A stretch of 64,000 nucleotides of DNA from assembly GCF_011045125.1 (NCBI RefSeq), contig NZ_JAAKZF010000007.1:99028-163027 (forward strand), read 5' to 3'. This DNA comes from Allomesorhizobium camelthorni. GTDB taxonomy: Bacteria; Pseudomonadota; Alphaproteobacteria; Rhizobiales; Rhizobiaceae. This document shows positions 26,846 to 39,018 of the stretch, in pieces (position 1 is the stretch's first letter; each line of letters opens with the position of its first letter). The notes below the pieces were generated by a model. It did no database searches. It was not told the DNA's origin and saw only the letters and a list, made by a program, of their open reading frames with translations. The position numbers and the translations under genes are program-made.

Positions 26846-27049
26846 ATGCCCAAGATGAAGACCAAATCCGCTGCGAAGAAGCGGTTCAAGATAACCGCGA
26901 CCGGAAAAGTGCTGTCGGCTGCCGCCGGCAAGCGCCACGGCATGATCAAACGTTCAAACAAGTTCATTCGCGATGCCCGCGGCACCATGGTTCTTGCAGA
27001 ACCCGACGCCCGCAAGGTCATCAAGAATTTTCTGCCGAACGGCCTCTGA
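26846..27049 (+). CDS. rpmI: 50S ribosomal protein L35
   Basis: This is a 67-residue, very basic ribosomal protein of full family length. [20 protein letters not shown] and [19 protein letters not shown] are standard L35 sequence. It lies 32 bases before rplT, the universal pair. AACGGAGAG serves as ribosome binding site. Confidence 0.98.
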   Translation: MPKMKTKSAAKKRFKITATGKVLSAAAGKRHGMIKRSNKFIRDARGTMVLAEPDARKVIKNFLPNGL

Positions 27050-27081
27050 GCCCCGGCCACAACGTTTAAGGAGATCATGAC

Positions 27082-27483
27082 ATGGCACGCGTAAAACGGG
27101 GCGTTACCGCCCACGCCAAGCACAAGAAGGTTTTGAAGGCCGCCAAGGGTTTCTACGGCCGCCGCAAGAACACCATCCGCATCGCCAAGCAGGCGGTCGA
27201 AAAATCGCTGCAATACGCCTATCGCGACCGCAAAAACCGCAAGCGCAATTTCCGCGCCCTGTGGATCCAGCGCATCAACGCCGCGACGCACGAGCACGGC
27301 CTGACCTATGGCCGCTTCATCGACGGGCTGAACAAGGCCGGCATCGAGATCGACCGCAAGGTCCTGTCCGACATGGCCATCCATGAGCCGCAGGCCTTCG
27401 CCGCGCTCGTGGCGCAGGCCAAGGTCGCGCTGGAATATCTGAAGAACACCACGCCGAACGCTTTTGAAAGCGCTGTCGCCTAG
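27082..27483 (+). CDS. rplT: 50S ribosomal protein L20
   Basis: This 133-residue protein is needed early in large-subunit assembly and in some bacteria represses its own operon. [20 protein letters not shown] and [20 protein letters not shown] are hallmark segments. It is slightly longer than the E. coli protein through a C-terminal tail, usual in Rhizobiales. AAGGAGATC precedes the start and a terminator follows. Confidence 0.98.
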   Translation: MARVKRGVTAHAKHKKVLKAAKGFYGRRKNTIRIAKQAVEKSLQYAYRDRKNRKRNFRALWIQRINAATHEHGLTYGRFIDGLNKAGIEIDRKVLSDMAIHEPQAFAALVAQAKVALEYLKNTTPNAFESAVA

Positions 27484-27521
27484 ACCAGCGCTTCCCAAGC
27501 TTTTCGACACTTGATTTGGGA

Positions 27522-27555
27522 AACCCGCGCTGGCAGGGCTGGCGCGGGTTTTTCC
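27522..27555 (+). terminator. Rho-independent terminator after rplT
   Basis: Stem AACCCGCGC/GCGCGGGTT is followed by a T run, separating rpmI-rplT from pheS. Confidence 0.88.
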
Positions 27556-27617
27556 TATGCCGAAAACAGGATCAGTAACCGGCGGCGGATTGCCGTCGAA
27601 GCAAGCGGATCAAAATC

Positions 27618-28715
27618 GTGAATGAGACCATAAGCAACCTCGATACGCTCGAAGCCTCGCTAATGGCGGAGATAGCGTCGGCGGCCGACGAACAGACTAT
27701 CGAGGCGGTGCGCGTTTCCGCCCTCGGCAAGAAGGGCTCTGTGTCCGACATGCTGAAGACGCTGGGCTCGATGAGCCCGCAGGAGCGGCAGCTGAAAGGC
27801 CCGGCGATCAATGGCCTCAAGAATCGCGTCACCGAAGCGCTCGCCGCCCGCAAGGCCGAACTCAAGGACGCCGCGATCTCGGCCCGGCTGATCGCCGAAA
27901 AGGTCGACGTTACGCTGCCGGTGCGCCAGTCGCCGGCCGAGCGCGGCCGCATCCATCCGATCAGCCAGGTGACGGATGAGATCACCGCGATCTTTGCCGA
28001 TATGGGCTTTTCGATCGCCGAAGGGCCGGACATCGAAACCGACTACTACAACTTCACCTCGCTGAATTTCCCGGAAAGCCATCCGGCCCGAGAAATGCAC
28101 GACACGTTTTTCCTCAATCCAGGGCCGGACGGCGAACGGAAGCTTTTGCGCACGCACACTTCGCCGGTGCAGATTCGCACCATGGAGGCGCAGAAGCCGC
28201 CGATCCGCATCGTCATCCCGGGAAAAACCTATCGGATGGATTCGGACGCCACCCACACGCCGATGTTCCATCAGGTCGAAGGACTGGTCATCGACAAGAC
28301 GGCCAACGTCGCCAATATGCGTTGGGTGCTGGAAGAATTCTGCAAGGCCTTCTTCGAAGTGCCGAGCCTGAAGATGCGCTTCCGGCCGTCCTATTTCCCG
28401 TTCACCGAGCCAAGCCTGGAAGTCGATATCCAGTGCGACCGCTCGCGGCCGGGCGAGGTGCGCTTCGGCGAAGGCAATGACTGGCTGGAGATTCTGGGCT
28501 GCGGCATGGTGCACCCGAACGTGCTGCGTTTTGGCGGGCTCGATCCCGACGAGTACCAGGGCTTTGCCTGGGGCATGGGCATCGACCGCATCGCCATGCT
28601 GAAATACGGCATGCCGGACCTGCGCGCCTTCTTCGACGCCGACGTGCGCTGGCTCTCGCATTACGGCTTCAGGCCGCTGGACCTGCCGACGCTGTTCGGA
28701 GGGCTGAGCAGCTAG
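27618..28715 (+). CDS. pheS: Phenylalanine--tRNA ligase alpha subunit
   Basis: This is the 365-residue catalytic subunit of the alpha2-beta2 PheRS, class II synthetase. The N-terminal coiled coil (residues 1-90) is followed by the catalytic core: [26 protein letters not shown], the motif 2 region, and motif 3 [18 protein letters not shown]. The start appears to be GTG 27618 ([11 protein letters not shown]), as no ATG lies near. It is followed not by pheT but by two small unrelated genes. Confidence 0.97.
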   Translation: MNETISNLDTLEASLMAEIASAADEQTIEAVRVSALGKKGSVSDMLKTLGSMSPQERQLKGPAINGLKNRVTEALAARKAELKDAAISARLIAEKVDVTLPVRQSPAERGRIHPISQVTDEITAIFADMGFSIAEGPDIETDYYNFTSLNFPESHPAREMHDTFFLNPGPDGERKLLRTHTSPVQIRTMEAQKPPIRIVIPGKTYRMDSDATHTPMFHQVEGLVIDKTANVANMRWVLEEFCKAFFEVPSLKMRFRPSYFPFTEPSLEVDIQCDRSRPGEVRFGEGNDWLEILGCGMVHPNVLRFGGLDPDEYQGFAWGMGIDRIAMLKYGMPDLRAFFDADVRWLSHYGFRPLDLPTLFGGLSS

Positions 28716-28717
28716 CG

Positions 28718-29005
28718 ATGCCTACCGTGGACTACAGCGCCTACTTCGAGACGGACGAAGTTCGACCGGTCGACGCATGGTGCGACGAGACCTTGGTCTG
28801 TGTGACCCTTGCGGACGCGAGACAGATCAGGGCTCCGCTGTGGTGGTACCCATTTTTGGAGAAAGCTTCCTCGCAAGATCGAACCAATATTGAACTGATG
28901 TTTGACGGCGTTTGGTGGCCAGTCATGGACGAAGGAATTTCTGTGAAAAGCATGGCGCTGGGCTGGAAGATGCCAGGCGCAAAGAAACCTCGAAAGGCTG
29001 CTTGA
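28718..29005 (+). CDS. DUF2442 protein
   Basis: This 95-residue protein has the DUF2442 pattern: a short strand region ending in CVTLADARQIRAPLWWYP, then RTNIELMFDGVWWPVMDEGI. Members often accompany DUF4160 proteins in toxin-antitoxin-like pairs; no DUF4160 partner is present here. It starts two bases after pheS and is likely cotranscribed. Function is unknown. Confidence 0.8.
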   Translation: MPTVDYSAYFETDEVRPVDAWCDETLVCVTLADARQIRAPLWWYPFLEKASSQDRTNIELMFDGVWWPVMDEGISVKSMALGWKMPGAKKPRKAA

Positions 29006-29009
29006 TCGT

Positions 29010-29417
29010 ATGAACGGAGAAAAGACCCACACCGGCTCTTGCCGCTGCGGCTTGATTGGCGCGGAAGCTCGTGCCGATCCGTTCCGGTGTTCCTACTGCC
29101 ACTGCCGCGACTGCCGAAAGCAGACCGGAGCGCCTGTCATGGCGTTCGTGGGCTTTCGTGAAGGCGATCTGGTTTGGCTGGGCCAGCCGCAAACATGGCG
29201 CGCGGGCGGAGTAGAGCGCAGCTTTTGCGGACATTGCGGCAGCCAGATCGGCTATCGCGACGACCAGTTGCCCGGCGAGGTGTATCTGTCGCTTGGCTTC
29301 ATGGACGCGCCGGAACGCTATCCGCCTACGCTGCACGCATTCGAAGCCCGGCGCTTGCCGTTTCTGCATCTTGCCGACGACCTGCCCCGCTTTGCCGGGT
29401 TCAGCATCGAGCGCTGA
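29010..29417 (+). CDS. GFA (glutathione-dependent formaldehyde-activating) family protein
   Basis: This is a 135-residue zinc-binding protein of the GFA/CENP-V fold. Cysteine motifs are GSCRCGLIG, FRCSYCHCRDCRKQTG and FCGHCGSQIGY, which bind one or two zinc ions. Family members were linked to S-hydroxymethylglutathione formation, but most have no proven activity. It follows the DUF2442 gene by 4 bases and precedes pheT by 27, so both are inserted into the pheS-pheT operon. Confidence 0.9.
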   Translation: MNGEKTHTGSCRCGLIGAEARADPFRCSYCHCRDCRKQTGAPVMAFVGFREGDLVWLGQPQTWRAGGVERSFCGHCGSQIGYRDDQLPGEVYLSLGFMDAPERYPPTLHAFEARRLPFLHLADDLPRFAGFSIER

Positions 29418-29444
29418 AACCTCGAACCATCTGGAAATGAGCTC

Positions 29445-31859
29445 ATGAAATTCACCCTCTCCTGGCTGAAAGATCATCTCGAGACCGATGCCACGCTCAA
29501 CGAAATCGTCGAGCGGCTGACGTCGATCGGGCTGGAGGTCGAATCCGTCGACGACAAGGCGGCGCTGAAGCCCTTCGTCATCGCCAAGGTGCTGACGGCG
29601 CAAAAACATCCCGACGCCGACAAGCTGCAGGTGCTGACCGTCGACACGGGCGACGGCAAGCCCGTGCAGGTGGTGTGCGGCGCGCCCAATGCGCGGGCGG
29701 GGCTGGTTGGCGCCTTCGCGGCGCCCGGCGCCTATATTCCCGGCATCGACACGACGCTGGCGGTCGGCAAGATACGCGGCGTCGAGAGCCACGGCATGAT
29801 GTGCTCCGAGCGCGAGCTGCAGCTTTCCGATGAGCACACCGGCATCATAGACCTGCCGGCCGACGCGCCGGTGGGCACGTCCTTCGCGGCCTATGCCAAG
29901 CTCGACGATCCGGTCATCGAGATCGGCCTGACGCCGAACCGGCCCGACGCAACCAGCGTCCATGGCATTGCGCGCGACCTCGCGGCGTCCGGGCTCGGCC
30001 GGCTGACCGGCGGCGCGATCATGCCGCATGCCGGCAATGGCATGTGCCCGGTCAAGGTGAGGCTCGATTTCGGCGATACGCCGCCGCTCTGCCACGGCTT
30101 CGCGCTGCGCCTCGTCCGCGGCGTGAAGAACGGGCCGTCGCCGAAATGGATGCAGCAGCGCCTGATCGCGATCGGCCTGCGTCCCATCAACGCGCTGGTC
30201 GACATCACCAATTACATCACCTTCGACCGCGGCCGGCCGCTGCATGTCTTCGACGCCGCGAAGGTCAAGGGCGACTTGACCGTGCGCAGGGCGAAGCAAG
30301 GCGAGAAGGTGCTCGCGCTTGACGGCCGCGAATATGAACTCACGCCCGAAATGTGCGTCATCGCCGACGAGAAAGGCATCGAATCGATCGCCGGCATCAT
30401 GGGCGGCGAGCATTCCGGCTGCGACGAGAACACCACCGACGTGCTGATAGAATCGGCGCTGTGGGAGCCGCTCAACATTGCCCGCACCGGGCGCGAACTC
30501 GGCATCATCACTGACGCGCGCTATCGCTTCGAACGCGGCGTCGATCCGGAATTCATGGTGTCGGGAATGGAACTCGCGACCAAGATGGTGCTCGAATTCT
30601 GCGGTGGCGAACCGACCGAAGAGGAAGTGGTCGGCTATGCCGGCGAGAACCTGAGAACGATTGTGTTTCCGGTCTCGGAAGTAAAGCGGCTCACCGGCGT
30701 CGACGTTCCCAAGGGGGAAAGCCTCTCCATCCTGTCGCGGCTCGGCTTCATGCCACAGGGATCCGGCGACAGGGTTGATGTCGCGGTCCCCTCCTGGCGG
30801 CCGGATATCGACGGCAAGGCTGATCTGGTCGAGGAGATCATGCGCATTCACGGCGTTGACAACATCGCGCCGCAGCCGCTGGTCAGCCACGACGCGGTCA
30901 ACGGCAAGATACTCACCACGCTGCAGATCCGCACCCGTGCGGCGCGGCGGGCGCTCGCCGTGCGCGGCATGATGGAGGCCGTCACCTGGTCGTTCATCCC
31001 GGCAAAGCACGCCGAGGCGTTCGGCGGCGGCCGTCCGGAACTGAGGCTCGCCAATCCGATAGCGGCCGATATGTCGGACATGCGGCCCTCGCTGCTGCCG
31101 GGGCTGATCGCGGCTGCGCAGCGCAATGCCGACCGGGGCTTGAGCGACGTCGCTCTGTTCGAAGTGTCGGGTGTCTATGAGGGCGCGGCGCCCGAAAACC
31201 AGCGCCGGGTCGCCGCCGGCATCCGCCGCGGCACGGCGAAACTCGAAGGGTCTGGCCGCCACTGGGCCGGCGATGCCGGCGCGGTCGGCGTCTTCGACGC
31301 CAAGGCGGATGCGCTTGCGGCGCTGGAAGCCTGCGGCGCGCCGGTGGACAAGCTGCAGATCGAGACCGGAGGCCCGGCCTGGTATCATCCCGGCCGCTCC
31401 GGCACGATCAAACTCGGCCCGAAGACGGTGCTCGGCCATTTCGGCGAGTTCCATCCGAAGACGCTGGAGGTGCTCGATGTGTCGGGTCCGCTCTGCGGCT
31501 TCGAGGTGTTCGTCGACGCCGTGCCCGAACCCAAGGCGAAGCCGACCCGGACCAAGCCGCGCCTCGATCTTTCGCCGTTCCAGGCGGTGAAGCGCGATTT
31601 CGCTTTCGTGGTCGACAAGGCCGTCGAGGCCGGCACGCTGACACGCGCGGCGGCGTCGGCCGACAGGAAGCTGATCGCCGGCGTCTCCGTCTTCGATATC
31701 TTCGAAGGCGCCTCGCTCGGCGCGGACAAGAAATCCGTGGCCATCGAGGTCTCGATCCAGCCGGTCGAGAAGACGCTGACCGACGAGGATTTCGAGGCGC
31801 TGGCCGGCCGCATCGTCGAGAACGTGAAGAAGCAGACCGGCGGCGTGCTGCGGGGTTAG
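29445..31859 (+). CDS. pheT: Phenylalanine--tRNA ligase beta subunit
   Basis: This is the 804-residue beta subunit of PheRS, with editing and tRNA-binding functions. The N-terminal OB-fold tRNA-binding domain is at about 40-150 ([18 protein letters not shown]), the B3/B4 editing region at 200-400 ([19 protein letters not shown]), the B5 domain near 400-475, the catalytic-like core, and the C-terminal ferredoxin-like anticodon-binding domain ([16 protein letters not shown]). Length is typical. It is separated from pheS by two small genes. Confidence 0.97.
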   Translation: MKFTLSWLKDHLETDATLNEIVERLTSIGLEVESVDDKAALKPFVIAKVLTAQKHPDADKLQVLTVDTGDGKPVQVVCGAPNARAGLVGAFAAPGAYIPGIDTTLAVGKIRGVESHGMMCSERELQLSDEHTGIIDLPADAPVGTSFAAYAKLDDPVIEIGLTPNRPDATSVHGIARDLAASGLGRLTGGAIMPHAGNGMCPVKVRLDFGDTPPLCHGFALRLVRGVKNGPSPKWMQQRLIAIGLRPINALVDITNYITFDRGRPLHVFDAAKVKGDLTVRRAKQGEKVLALDGREYELTPEMCVIADEKGIESIAGIMGGEHSGCDENTTDVLIESALWEPLNIARTGRELGIITDARYRFERGVDPEFMVSGMELATKMVLEFCGGEPTEEEVVGYAGENLRTIVFPVSEVKRLTGVDVPKGESLSILSRLGFMPQGSGDRVDVAVPSWRPDIDGKADLVEEIMRIHGVDNIAPQPLVSHDAVNGKILTTLQIRTRAARRALAVRGMMEAVTWSFIPAKHAEAFGGGRPELRLANPIAADMSDMRPSLLPGLIAAAQRNADRGLSDVALFEVSGVYEGAAPENQRRVAAGIRRGTAKLEGSGRHWAGDAGAVGVFDAKADALAALEACGAPVDKLQIETGGPAWYHPGRSGTIKLGPKTVLGHFGEFHPKTLEVLDVSGPLCGFEVFVDAVPEPKAKPTRTKPRLDLSPFQAVKRDFAFVVDKAVEAGTLTRAAASADRKLIAGVSVFDIFEGASLGADKKSVAIEVSIQPVEKTLTDEDFEALAGRIVENVKKQTGGVLRG

Positions 31860-31946
31860 CAGGGGCGTGTCAGCACGTGCCGGCAGCAAGCCGCGCCGGT
31901 TGGGACGGATGTTGCGGTCGCCGCGCGAATCGCTTTCAACGGAGCG

Positions 31947-32549
31947 ATGGATCATCTTCGGTTTTCCGGGCTGGATTTCGAGAAGCAGCGCGCAATCCTG
32001 ATCGACATTCTGAAAGCCGACAGCTTGACCCGGTCGGCGCTCCAGCTTGCTCGCGATTTCGACCTGGCCGACTGGATGATCGTATCGGGCGCCATCTACA
32101 ACACGGTATGGAACAGCCTTACCCGAAAGCCGTCTGGCTACGGCATCAAGGACATCGATCTGTTCTATTTCGATGCTTCCGACCTTTCCTGGGAGGCGGA
32201 GGACGTCGTCATCAAGGCCGGCGAGACGCACTTCGCCGAGTTGCCGGTGGCGGTCGAAATCCGCAACCAGGCGCGCGTGCATCTCTGGTATCCGGAGCGC
32301 TTCGGCCGGCAATGCCCGGCCTATCGATCCTCGGCTCATGCACTCAGCTATTTCTCGTCCAAAACTCATGCAGTGGGTGTTCGCCCGGCAGGGGCCGGCG
32401 AGTTCGAGGTGACGGCCCCATTCGGCCTCGACGATATCTTTTCCTTTCGGATCGTGCCGAACCGCGTGATCGACAACCAGGCGACTCATGAGGAAAAGGC
32501 TGCGCGTGCGAAACAACAGTGGCCGGAAATCAGCGTTGTGCCCTGGTAG
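31947..32549 (+). CDS. Nucleotidyltransferase-fold protein, DUF925 type
   Basis: This is a 200-residue protein of the nucleotidyltransferase superfamily known as DUF925/NTP_transf_6. The active-site-like pattern is YGIKDIDLFYFDASDLSWEA, with two acidic residues spaced as in the superfamily, preceded by MIVSGAIYNTVWNSLT. Function is unknown. A frame starting at 31877 overlaps it in another register but lacks family features. ACGGAGCG precedes the start. Confidence 0.85.
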   Translation: MDHLRFSGLDFEKQRAILIDILKADSLTRSALQLARDFDLADWMIVSGAIYNTVWNSLTRKPSGYGIKDIDLFYFDASDLSWEAEDVVIKAGETHFAELPVAVEIRNQARVHLWYPERFGRQCPAYRSSAHALSYFSSKTHAVGVRPAGAGEFEVTAPFGLDDIFSFRIVPNRVIDNQATHEEKAARAKQQWPEISVVPW

Positions 32550-32622
32550 GCCATTGCACTCCGGTCGGCATACCGTTCATGCTGGCTAGACGCACCGCCC
32601 AAACTCGGTGAAAGGAATATCC

Positions 32623-33468
32623 ATGTCGTCTTCCGTCCGCACGACCACATTGCCCGATGGCACGAAAGTGCCGGTCCTCGGCCTAGGCACCTGGAAAATG
32701 GGCGAGGATCGCAGGGGCCGCGCCGATGAGGTCGCGGCGCTGAGACTCGGCATCGATCTCGGCATGACGCTGATCGATACGGCCGAGATGTATGCCGACG
32801 GCGGGGCTGAGGAGGTCGTGCACGAGGCGATAGGCGGCCGCCGCGAAGAGGTGTTTCTGGTCAGCAAGGTTCTGCCCTCCAACGCTTCGCGAGCCGGCGT
32901 CATCCGGGCCTGCGAGCTAAGCCTGACGCGGCTAGGCACTGACCATATCGAGCTCTACCTGCTGCACTGGCGCGGCAGCGTGCCCCTTGCAGAAACCGTT
33001 GCCGCCTTCGAAACGCTGAAGAGCCAGGGCAAGATCCTTGGCTGGGGCGTCAGCAATTTCGACATGGACGATATGGAGGAGTTGGCCTCCGTGCCCGGCG
33101 GCGAATTCGTGCAGACGAATCAGGTGCTCTACAACCTTTCCAGCCGCGGCGTCGACTACGACCTGCTGCCGCGATCGGCGAGGGACGGCATCCCGGTCAT
33201 GGCCTATTCGCCTGTCGGGCAGGGCGATTTGACCCGCGACAAACGGCTCACAGCGATCGGCGAGAGGCATAGGGCGACAGCGGCGCAGATCGCGCTGGCT
33301 TGGACGCTGCGCCGCTCGCATGTCATCGCCATTCCGAAGGCGGCTTCGCTCGGCCATGTGGGCGACAACCGCGCTGCCGCCGACATCATCCTCTCCGCCG
33401 CCGATATCGCCGAACTCGACAGGCTGTTTGCGCCGCCCAGCCGGAAGCAGCCGCTCGACATGATCTGA
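32623..33468 (+). CDS. Aldo/keto reductase
   Basis: This is a 281-residue NADPH-dependent reductase of the AKR superfamily, TIM-barrel fold. The catalytic tetrad can be traced: Asp and Tyr in [12 protein letters not shown], Lys in [10 protein letters not shown], and His in [10 protein letters not shown]. The cofactor-binding end reads [29 protein letters not shown] before ATG 32623 sets the start five codons downstream of the longest frame. The substrate is unknown. Confidence 0.93.
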   Translation: MSSSVRTTTLPDGTKVPVLGLGTWKMGEDRRGRADEVAALRLGIDLGMTLIDTAEMYADGGAEEVVHEAIGGRREEVFLVSKVLPSNASRAGVIRACELSLTRLGTDHIELYLLHWRGSVPLAETVAAFETLKSQGKILGWGVSNFDMDDMEELASVPGGEFVQTNQVLYNLSSRGVDYDLLPRSARDGIPVMAYSPVGQGDLTRDKRLTAIGERHRATAAQIALAWTLRRSHVIAIPKAASLGHVGDNRAAADIILSAADIAELDRLFAPPSRKQPLDMI

Positions 33469-33551
33469 GGTTCGGCGACGCCGGGACTCCCGTCTTTTCT
33501 TTTCAGCCTCGCCTCGCTACGGTCCCCGGCGTTTGAACGAGGAGAAAAAAC

Positions 33552-34538
33552 ATGTTTCGCTGGGGTGTCCTGTCGACGGCCAAGATCGCGCGCGAGCAGC
33601 TTCTGCCGGCCATGGCCGATGCGGAAAACGGGGTGGTCTCTGCGATCGCCAGCCGTGATTTGACCAAGGCCCGCGCGCTCGCCGACCGGTTCGGGGCGCC
33701 GCACGCCTTCGGCTCCTATGAGGAGCTGCTGGCGTCCGACACGGTGGACGGCGTTTACATCCCGCTGCCGACCTCGCAGCATGTCGAATGGACGCTGAAG
33801 GCCGCCGAAGCCGGAAAGCACGTGCTTTGCGAAAAGCCGATCGCGCTTAACGCCAAAGAGATCGACCAGCTGATCGAGGTGCGCGACCGCAAGAAAGTGC
33901 TGGTCTGCGAAGCCTTCATGGTGTTCTACCACCCGCAATGGGCGAAGGTGCGCGATCTGATCGCGGAGGGTGCGATCGGCAGGCTGCGCCATGTGCAGGG
34001 CGCGTTCGCCTATTTCAATGTCGATCCGACAAATATGCGCAACCAGCTTTCGCTGGGCGGCGGCGCGCTGCCCGACATCGGCGTCTATCCGACCGTCGCG
34101 ACCCGCTTCGTTACCGGCAAGGAACCGGTGCGCATCCAGGCGACGGTCGAGCGCGACGAGAAATTCGGCACCGACATCTATTCCAGCACCAAGGCCGATT
34201 TCGGCGACTTCGACCTGACTTTCTACTGCTCTACGCAAATGGCGCTGCGCCAGTTCATTGTGTTTCACGGCGAAAAGGGCTTCATCGAAGTGCATGCGCC
34301 CTTCAATGCCGGCGATTACGACCACCACCGCATCGAACTGCACAACCAGACCCATACCCAGGCGACGGTATTCCGTTTTCCCGGAACGAGGCAGTATCGG
34401 CTGGAGGTCGAGGCTTTCGCGCGGGCAGCCCTCGGCGGCAAGGATCCGGTGTTCACGCTCGAGAATTCGGTGCTCAACCAGAAGGCCATCGACGCCATCT
34501 TCCGCGCCGGCGAGCATGAGGGCTGGGAATATGTCTAG
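33552..34538 (+). CDS. Gfo/Idh/MocA-family oxidoreductase
   Basis: This is a 328-residue NAD(P)-dependent dehydrogenase of sugars or related compounds. The Rossmann start [18 protein letters not shown] is followed by the family hallmark [12 protein letters not shown] near residue 97, and the C-terminal alpha/beta domain begins with [26 protein letters not shown] precedes ATG. It lies alone upstream of dnaK. The substrate cannot be assigned. Confidence 0.93.
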   Translation: MFRWGVLSTAKIAREQLLPAMADAENGVVSAIASRDLTKARALADRFGAPHAFGSYEELLASDTVDGVYIPLPTSQHVEWTLKAAEAGKHVLCEKPIALNAKEIDQLIEVRDRKKVLVCEAFMVFYHPQWAKVRDLIAEGAIGRLRHVQGAFAYFNVDPTNMRNQLSLGGGALPDIGVYPTVATRFVTGKEPVRIQATVERDEKFGTDIYSSTKADFGDFDLTFYCSTQMALRQFIVFHGEKGFIEVHAPFNAGDYDHHRIELHNQTHTQATVFRFPGTRQYRLEVEAFARAALGGKDPVFTLENSVLNQKAIDAIFRAGEHEGWEYV

Positions 34539-34600
34539 CCGGGGCCTTCGGTACTGAAAGCACCAATTGCCGTTTGCCTGCCGGCTGCACCACCGGACGC

Positions 34601-34629
34601 TTGCGCCTAGGCAAGCCTGTTCTTATATA
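34601..34629 (+). promoter_or_regulatory. Candidate promoter of dnaK
   Basis: CTTGCGC and TATATA are separated by 17 bases, about 120 bases before dnaK. The CTTG at the -35 position would also suit RpoH-type heat-shock sigma factors of alphaproteobacteria, but the -10 looks more like sigma70. Confidence 0.45.
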
Positions 34630-34750
34630 CGCGCCACATTCGTTCGGCTCGCCGCAAACACGGCCGGCCGGACGAAAAATCTTGTGAACAGGGGCTGTCG
34701 CGGGAACGCCTTTAACGGGTCCTGACGGCCTGCTTAGCGGAGAGAAAGAA

Positions 34751-36670
<1,920 letters not shown>

Positions 36671-36695
36671 ATGCGTTAAACGAGCTGACGGAAGG

Positions 36696-36722
36696 GGCCC
36701 GGTGCGATGCCGGGCCTTTTTC
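36696..36722 (+). terminator. Rho-independent terminator after dnaK
   Basis: Stem GGCCCGG/CCGGGCC with a 7-base loop is followed by TTTTT. It would reduce, but not necessarily abolish, readthrough into dnaJ. Confidence 0.85.
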
Positions 36723-36862
36723 GGATCAACTCAAAAAAGCATGGACAAGGGCTGGGGAGCTATGGAATCGGCGGCTCCGGCTTACTAAATCGAAAGCCAC
36801 CTGCCGAACCGAAGCGGGCCAGCGATGCGATTTGACATCGATCATCCGGACAGCGGGAAAAA

Positions 36863-37990
36863 ATGAAGGCTGATTTCTACGAGACCCTCGGGGTCCAGAG
36901 GGGCGCAGACGAGAAGGAGCTGAAAGCTGCCTTCCGCAAACTGGCGATGCAGTTTCATCCCGACCGCAATCCAGGCGACGCCGCCTGCGAGCACCGGTTC
37001 AAGGAAATCGGCGAGGCCTACGAGACGCTGAAGGATCCGCAGAAGCGGGCGGCCTACGACCGGTTCGGCCATGCGGCGTTCGAGAATGGCGGCATGGGCA
37101 ACGGCCATGGCTTCGGCGGCGGCGGATTCTCCGATATTTTCGAGGATATTTTCGGCGAGATGATGGGCGGCCGCCAGCGCCGCTCGTCCTCCGGCCGCGA
37201 GCGCGGCGCCGATCTGCGCTACAATATGGAAATCCTGCTCGAGGAAGCCTACACCGGCAAGACCGCGCAAATCCGCGTGCCAGCCTCGATCTCCTGCGCC
37301 GAATGCTCTGGCACTGGCGCCAAGCCCGGCACCCAACCGGTGACCTGCACCATGTGCGCCGGCCACGGCAAGGTGCGCGCTAGCCAGGGCTTCTTCTCCA
37401 TCGAGCGCACCTGCCCGCAATGCCAGGGCCGCGGACAGACCATCAAGGATCCGTGCCCGAAATGCGCCGGCCAGGGCCGCGTGACCGAGGAGCGCTCGCT
37501 GTCGGTCAATATTCCGGCCGGCATCGAGGATGGCACGCGCATCAGGCTTGCCAATGAGGGCGAGGCCGGCCTGCGCGGCGGACCGCCCGGGGATCTCTAC
37601 ATCTTCCTGTCGGTCAAGCCGCACGAATTCTTCCAGCGCGACGGCGCCGATCTCTACTGCAAGGTGCCGATCTCGATGACCACCGCCGCTCTCGGCGGGT
37701 CTTTCGAGGTGGCGACGCTCGACGGCACCCAGACCCGCGTCAAGGTGCCGGAAGGAACGCAGAGCGGACGCCAATTCCGCCTCAAGGGTAAGGGCATGCC
37801 GGTGCTGCGCCAGCCCAATATTGGCGACCTCTACATCCAGACTGTCGTGGAAACGCCGCAGAACCTGACCAAGCGCCAGCGCGAATTGCTGGAGGAGTTC
37901 GAGCAGCTTTCCTCCAAGGAGAATTCTCCGCAGTCGAGCGGCTTCTTTGCCCGGATGAAGGACTTTTTCGAATCCTTCGGCGAGAGCTGA
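36863..37990 (+). CDS. dnaJ: Chaperone DnaJ (Hsp40)
   Basis: This is a 375-residue type I DnaJ. The J domain has the HPD motif in [11 protein letters not shown] (residues 31-41). A Gly/Phe-rich linker ([20 protein letters not shown]) follows, then four zinc repeats [24 protein letters not shown] and CPKCAGQG, and the C-terminal substrate-binding domains. It stimulates DnaK ATPase and delivers clients. The gene follows dnaK by 192 bases, with a terminator in between. Confidence 0.98.
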   Translation: MKADFYETLGVQRGADEKELKAAFRKLAMQFHPDRNPGDAACEHRFKEIGEAYETLKDPQKRAAYDRFGHAAFENGGMGNGHGFGGGGFSDIFEDIFGEMMGGRQRRSSSGRERGADLRYNMEILLEEAYTGKTAQIRVPASISCAECSGTGAKPGTQPVTCTMCAGHGKVRASQGFFSIERTCPQCQGRGQTIKDPCPKCAGQGRVTEERSLSVNIPAGIEDGTRIRLANEGEAGLRGGPPGDLYIFLSVKPHEFFQRDGADLYCKVPISMTTAALGGSFEVATLDGTQTRVKVPEGTQSGRQFRLKGKGMPVLRQPNIGDLYIQTVVETPQNLTKRQRELLEEFEQLSSKENSPQSSGFFARMKDFFESFGES

Positions 37991-38086
37991 CCGTCCGCGG
38001 CGGATCGGATCATACGCCAGACGCCGCCTTGCTTTGGACCAGTTTGCTGCTAAGTATCCGCAGCGTAAAGTCGGAGGAGAAACGCC

Positions 38087-38695
38087 ATGCGACGCGGGTC
38101 TGAAATACGCAAGACGCTGGTGGAGAAGTTCGATGACGAGCTTCGCTTCTTCAAGGGCTGGATTGACAAACCCAAGGCTGTCGGCTCCATCGTGCCTACC
38201 AGTTCGGTCACCGCCAGGCGCATGGCCTCGGTCATCGATGTATCGTCGGGCCTTCCCGTGCTTGAGGTCGGTCCCGGCACAGGCGTCATCACCCGCGCCA
38301 TCCTCGCGCGCGGCGTCAGGCCGGAAAACCTCTACGCGGTTGAATATTCCGCCGATTTCGTCAGCCATCTGCGGCGCAACTATCCGGGCGTGAACGTCAT
38401 CGAGGGCGATGCCTTCAATCTTGACGCGACGCTCGGCGCGATGCGCGGCCAGAAATTCGATTCGGTCGTCTCCGGCGTGCCGCTGCTCAACTTCCCGGTA
38501 CCCCGGCGCGTCGCCTATCTGAACGATCTGCTCGACCGCATCCCCGAAGGCAGACCGGTCATCCAGCTGACCTACGGGCCGAAATCGCCGGTGCCGCCGG
38601 GCCTGGGCGACTACAGCGTCGAGCATTTCGACTTCGTCATCCGCAACATTCCGCCGACGCAGCTCTGGGTCTACCGCCGCCGCAAGCGCAACTGA
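38087..38695 (+). CDS. pmtA: Phospholipid N-methyltransferase PmtA
   Basis: This 202-residue SAM-dependent enzyme methylates phosphatidylethanolamine to phosphatidylcholine at the inner membrane face. The rhizobial PmtA pattern is clear: N-terminal FFKGWIDKPKAVGSIVPTS, SAM motif I PVLEVGPGTGVITRAIL, motif around YAVEYSADFVSHLRRNYP, and SVVSGVPLLNFP. It is of the Sinorhizobium type, distinct from the eukaryote-like Rhodobacter enzyme. CGGAGGAGAAACGCC gives a strong ribosome binding site. Confidence 0.92.
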   Translation: MRRGSEIRKTLVEKFDDELRFFKGWIDKPKAVGSIVPTSSVTARRMASVIDVSSGLPVLEVGPGTGVITRAILARGVRPENLYAVEYSADFVSHLRRNYPGVNVIEGDAFNLDATLGAMRGQKFDSVVSGVPLLNFPVPRRVAYLNDLLDRIPEGRPVIQLTYGPKSPVPPGLGDYSVEHFDFVIRNIPPTQLWVYRRRKRN

Positions 38696-38745
38696 CTACG
38701 CTGACGCCTCGGCTTGCATGAGTTGCCGTCATCCCAGGTGCTGAC

Positions 38746-38972
38746 ATGAAAGTGATTCGGCTGAAGGATGCAAAGGCGGCCCTTTCGCGCATCCTTGATG
38801 AGGTTGTCGCCTGTGAGCCGACCATCATCACACGCCGTGGCAACCCGAAGGCGTGCTGATCAGCTACAGTGAGTTTGAACGCCTGTCGCGCGTTCCCTCG
38901 CTCGGCTGGCTGTTGACGAACTCGCCGCTGGAAGACGGCGATCTGCCAAGACGGAAGCCATTGCAGTATTGA
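38746..38972 (+). pseudogene. Phd/YefM-type antitoxin, frameshifted; no toxin
   Basis: The frame starts MKVIRLKDAKAALSRILDEV and continues to RGNPKAC, then stops at TGA 38857. In the next frame the family C-terminus resumes as LISYSEFERLSRV and reads on to 38972. One base (a G in GGCG(G)TGCTGATC) is missing where other Phd-like proteins read RRGNPKAVLIS. The usual RelE/Doc-like toxin gene is not downstream; an FMN reductase gene follows. It is probably a dead remnant of a toxin-antitoxin locus. Confidence 0.8.
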
Positions 38973-39018
38973 TCTCGGCGGCGCTTCGCCTATACCCGTG
39001 GAGGGCAGGAGAGCGCTC

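Noticed and set aside
28923..32516. 1197-codon open frame on the minus strand opposite pheT
   Set aside because: It lies antisense to pheT, which has all family motifs. The frame is open because of high GC at third positions; its protein is Arg/His/Asp-rich without domains.
34539..34750. tRNA or small RNA gene in the gap before dnaK
   Set aside because: No cloverleaf with a T-loop GTTCRA motif could be drawn; the region fits a promoter and leader.
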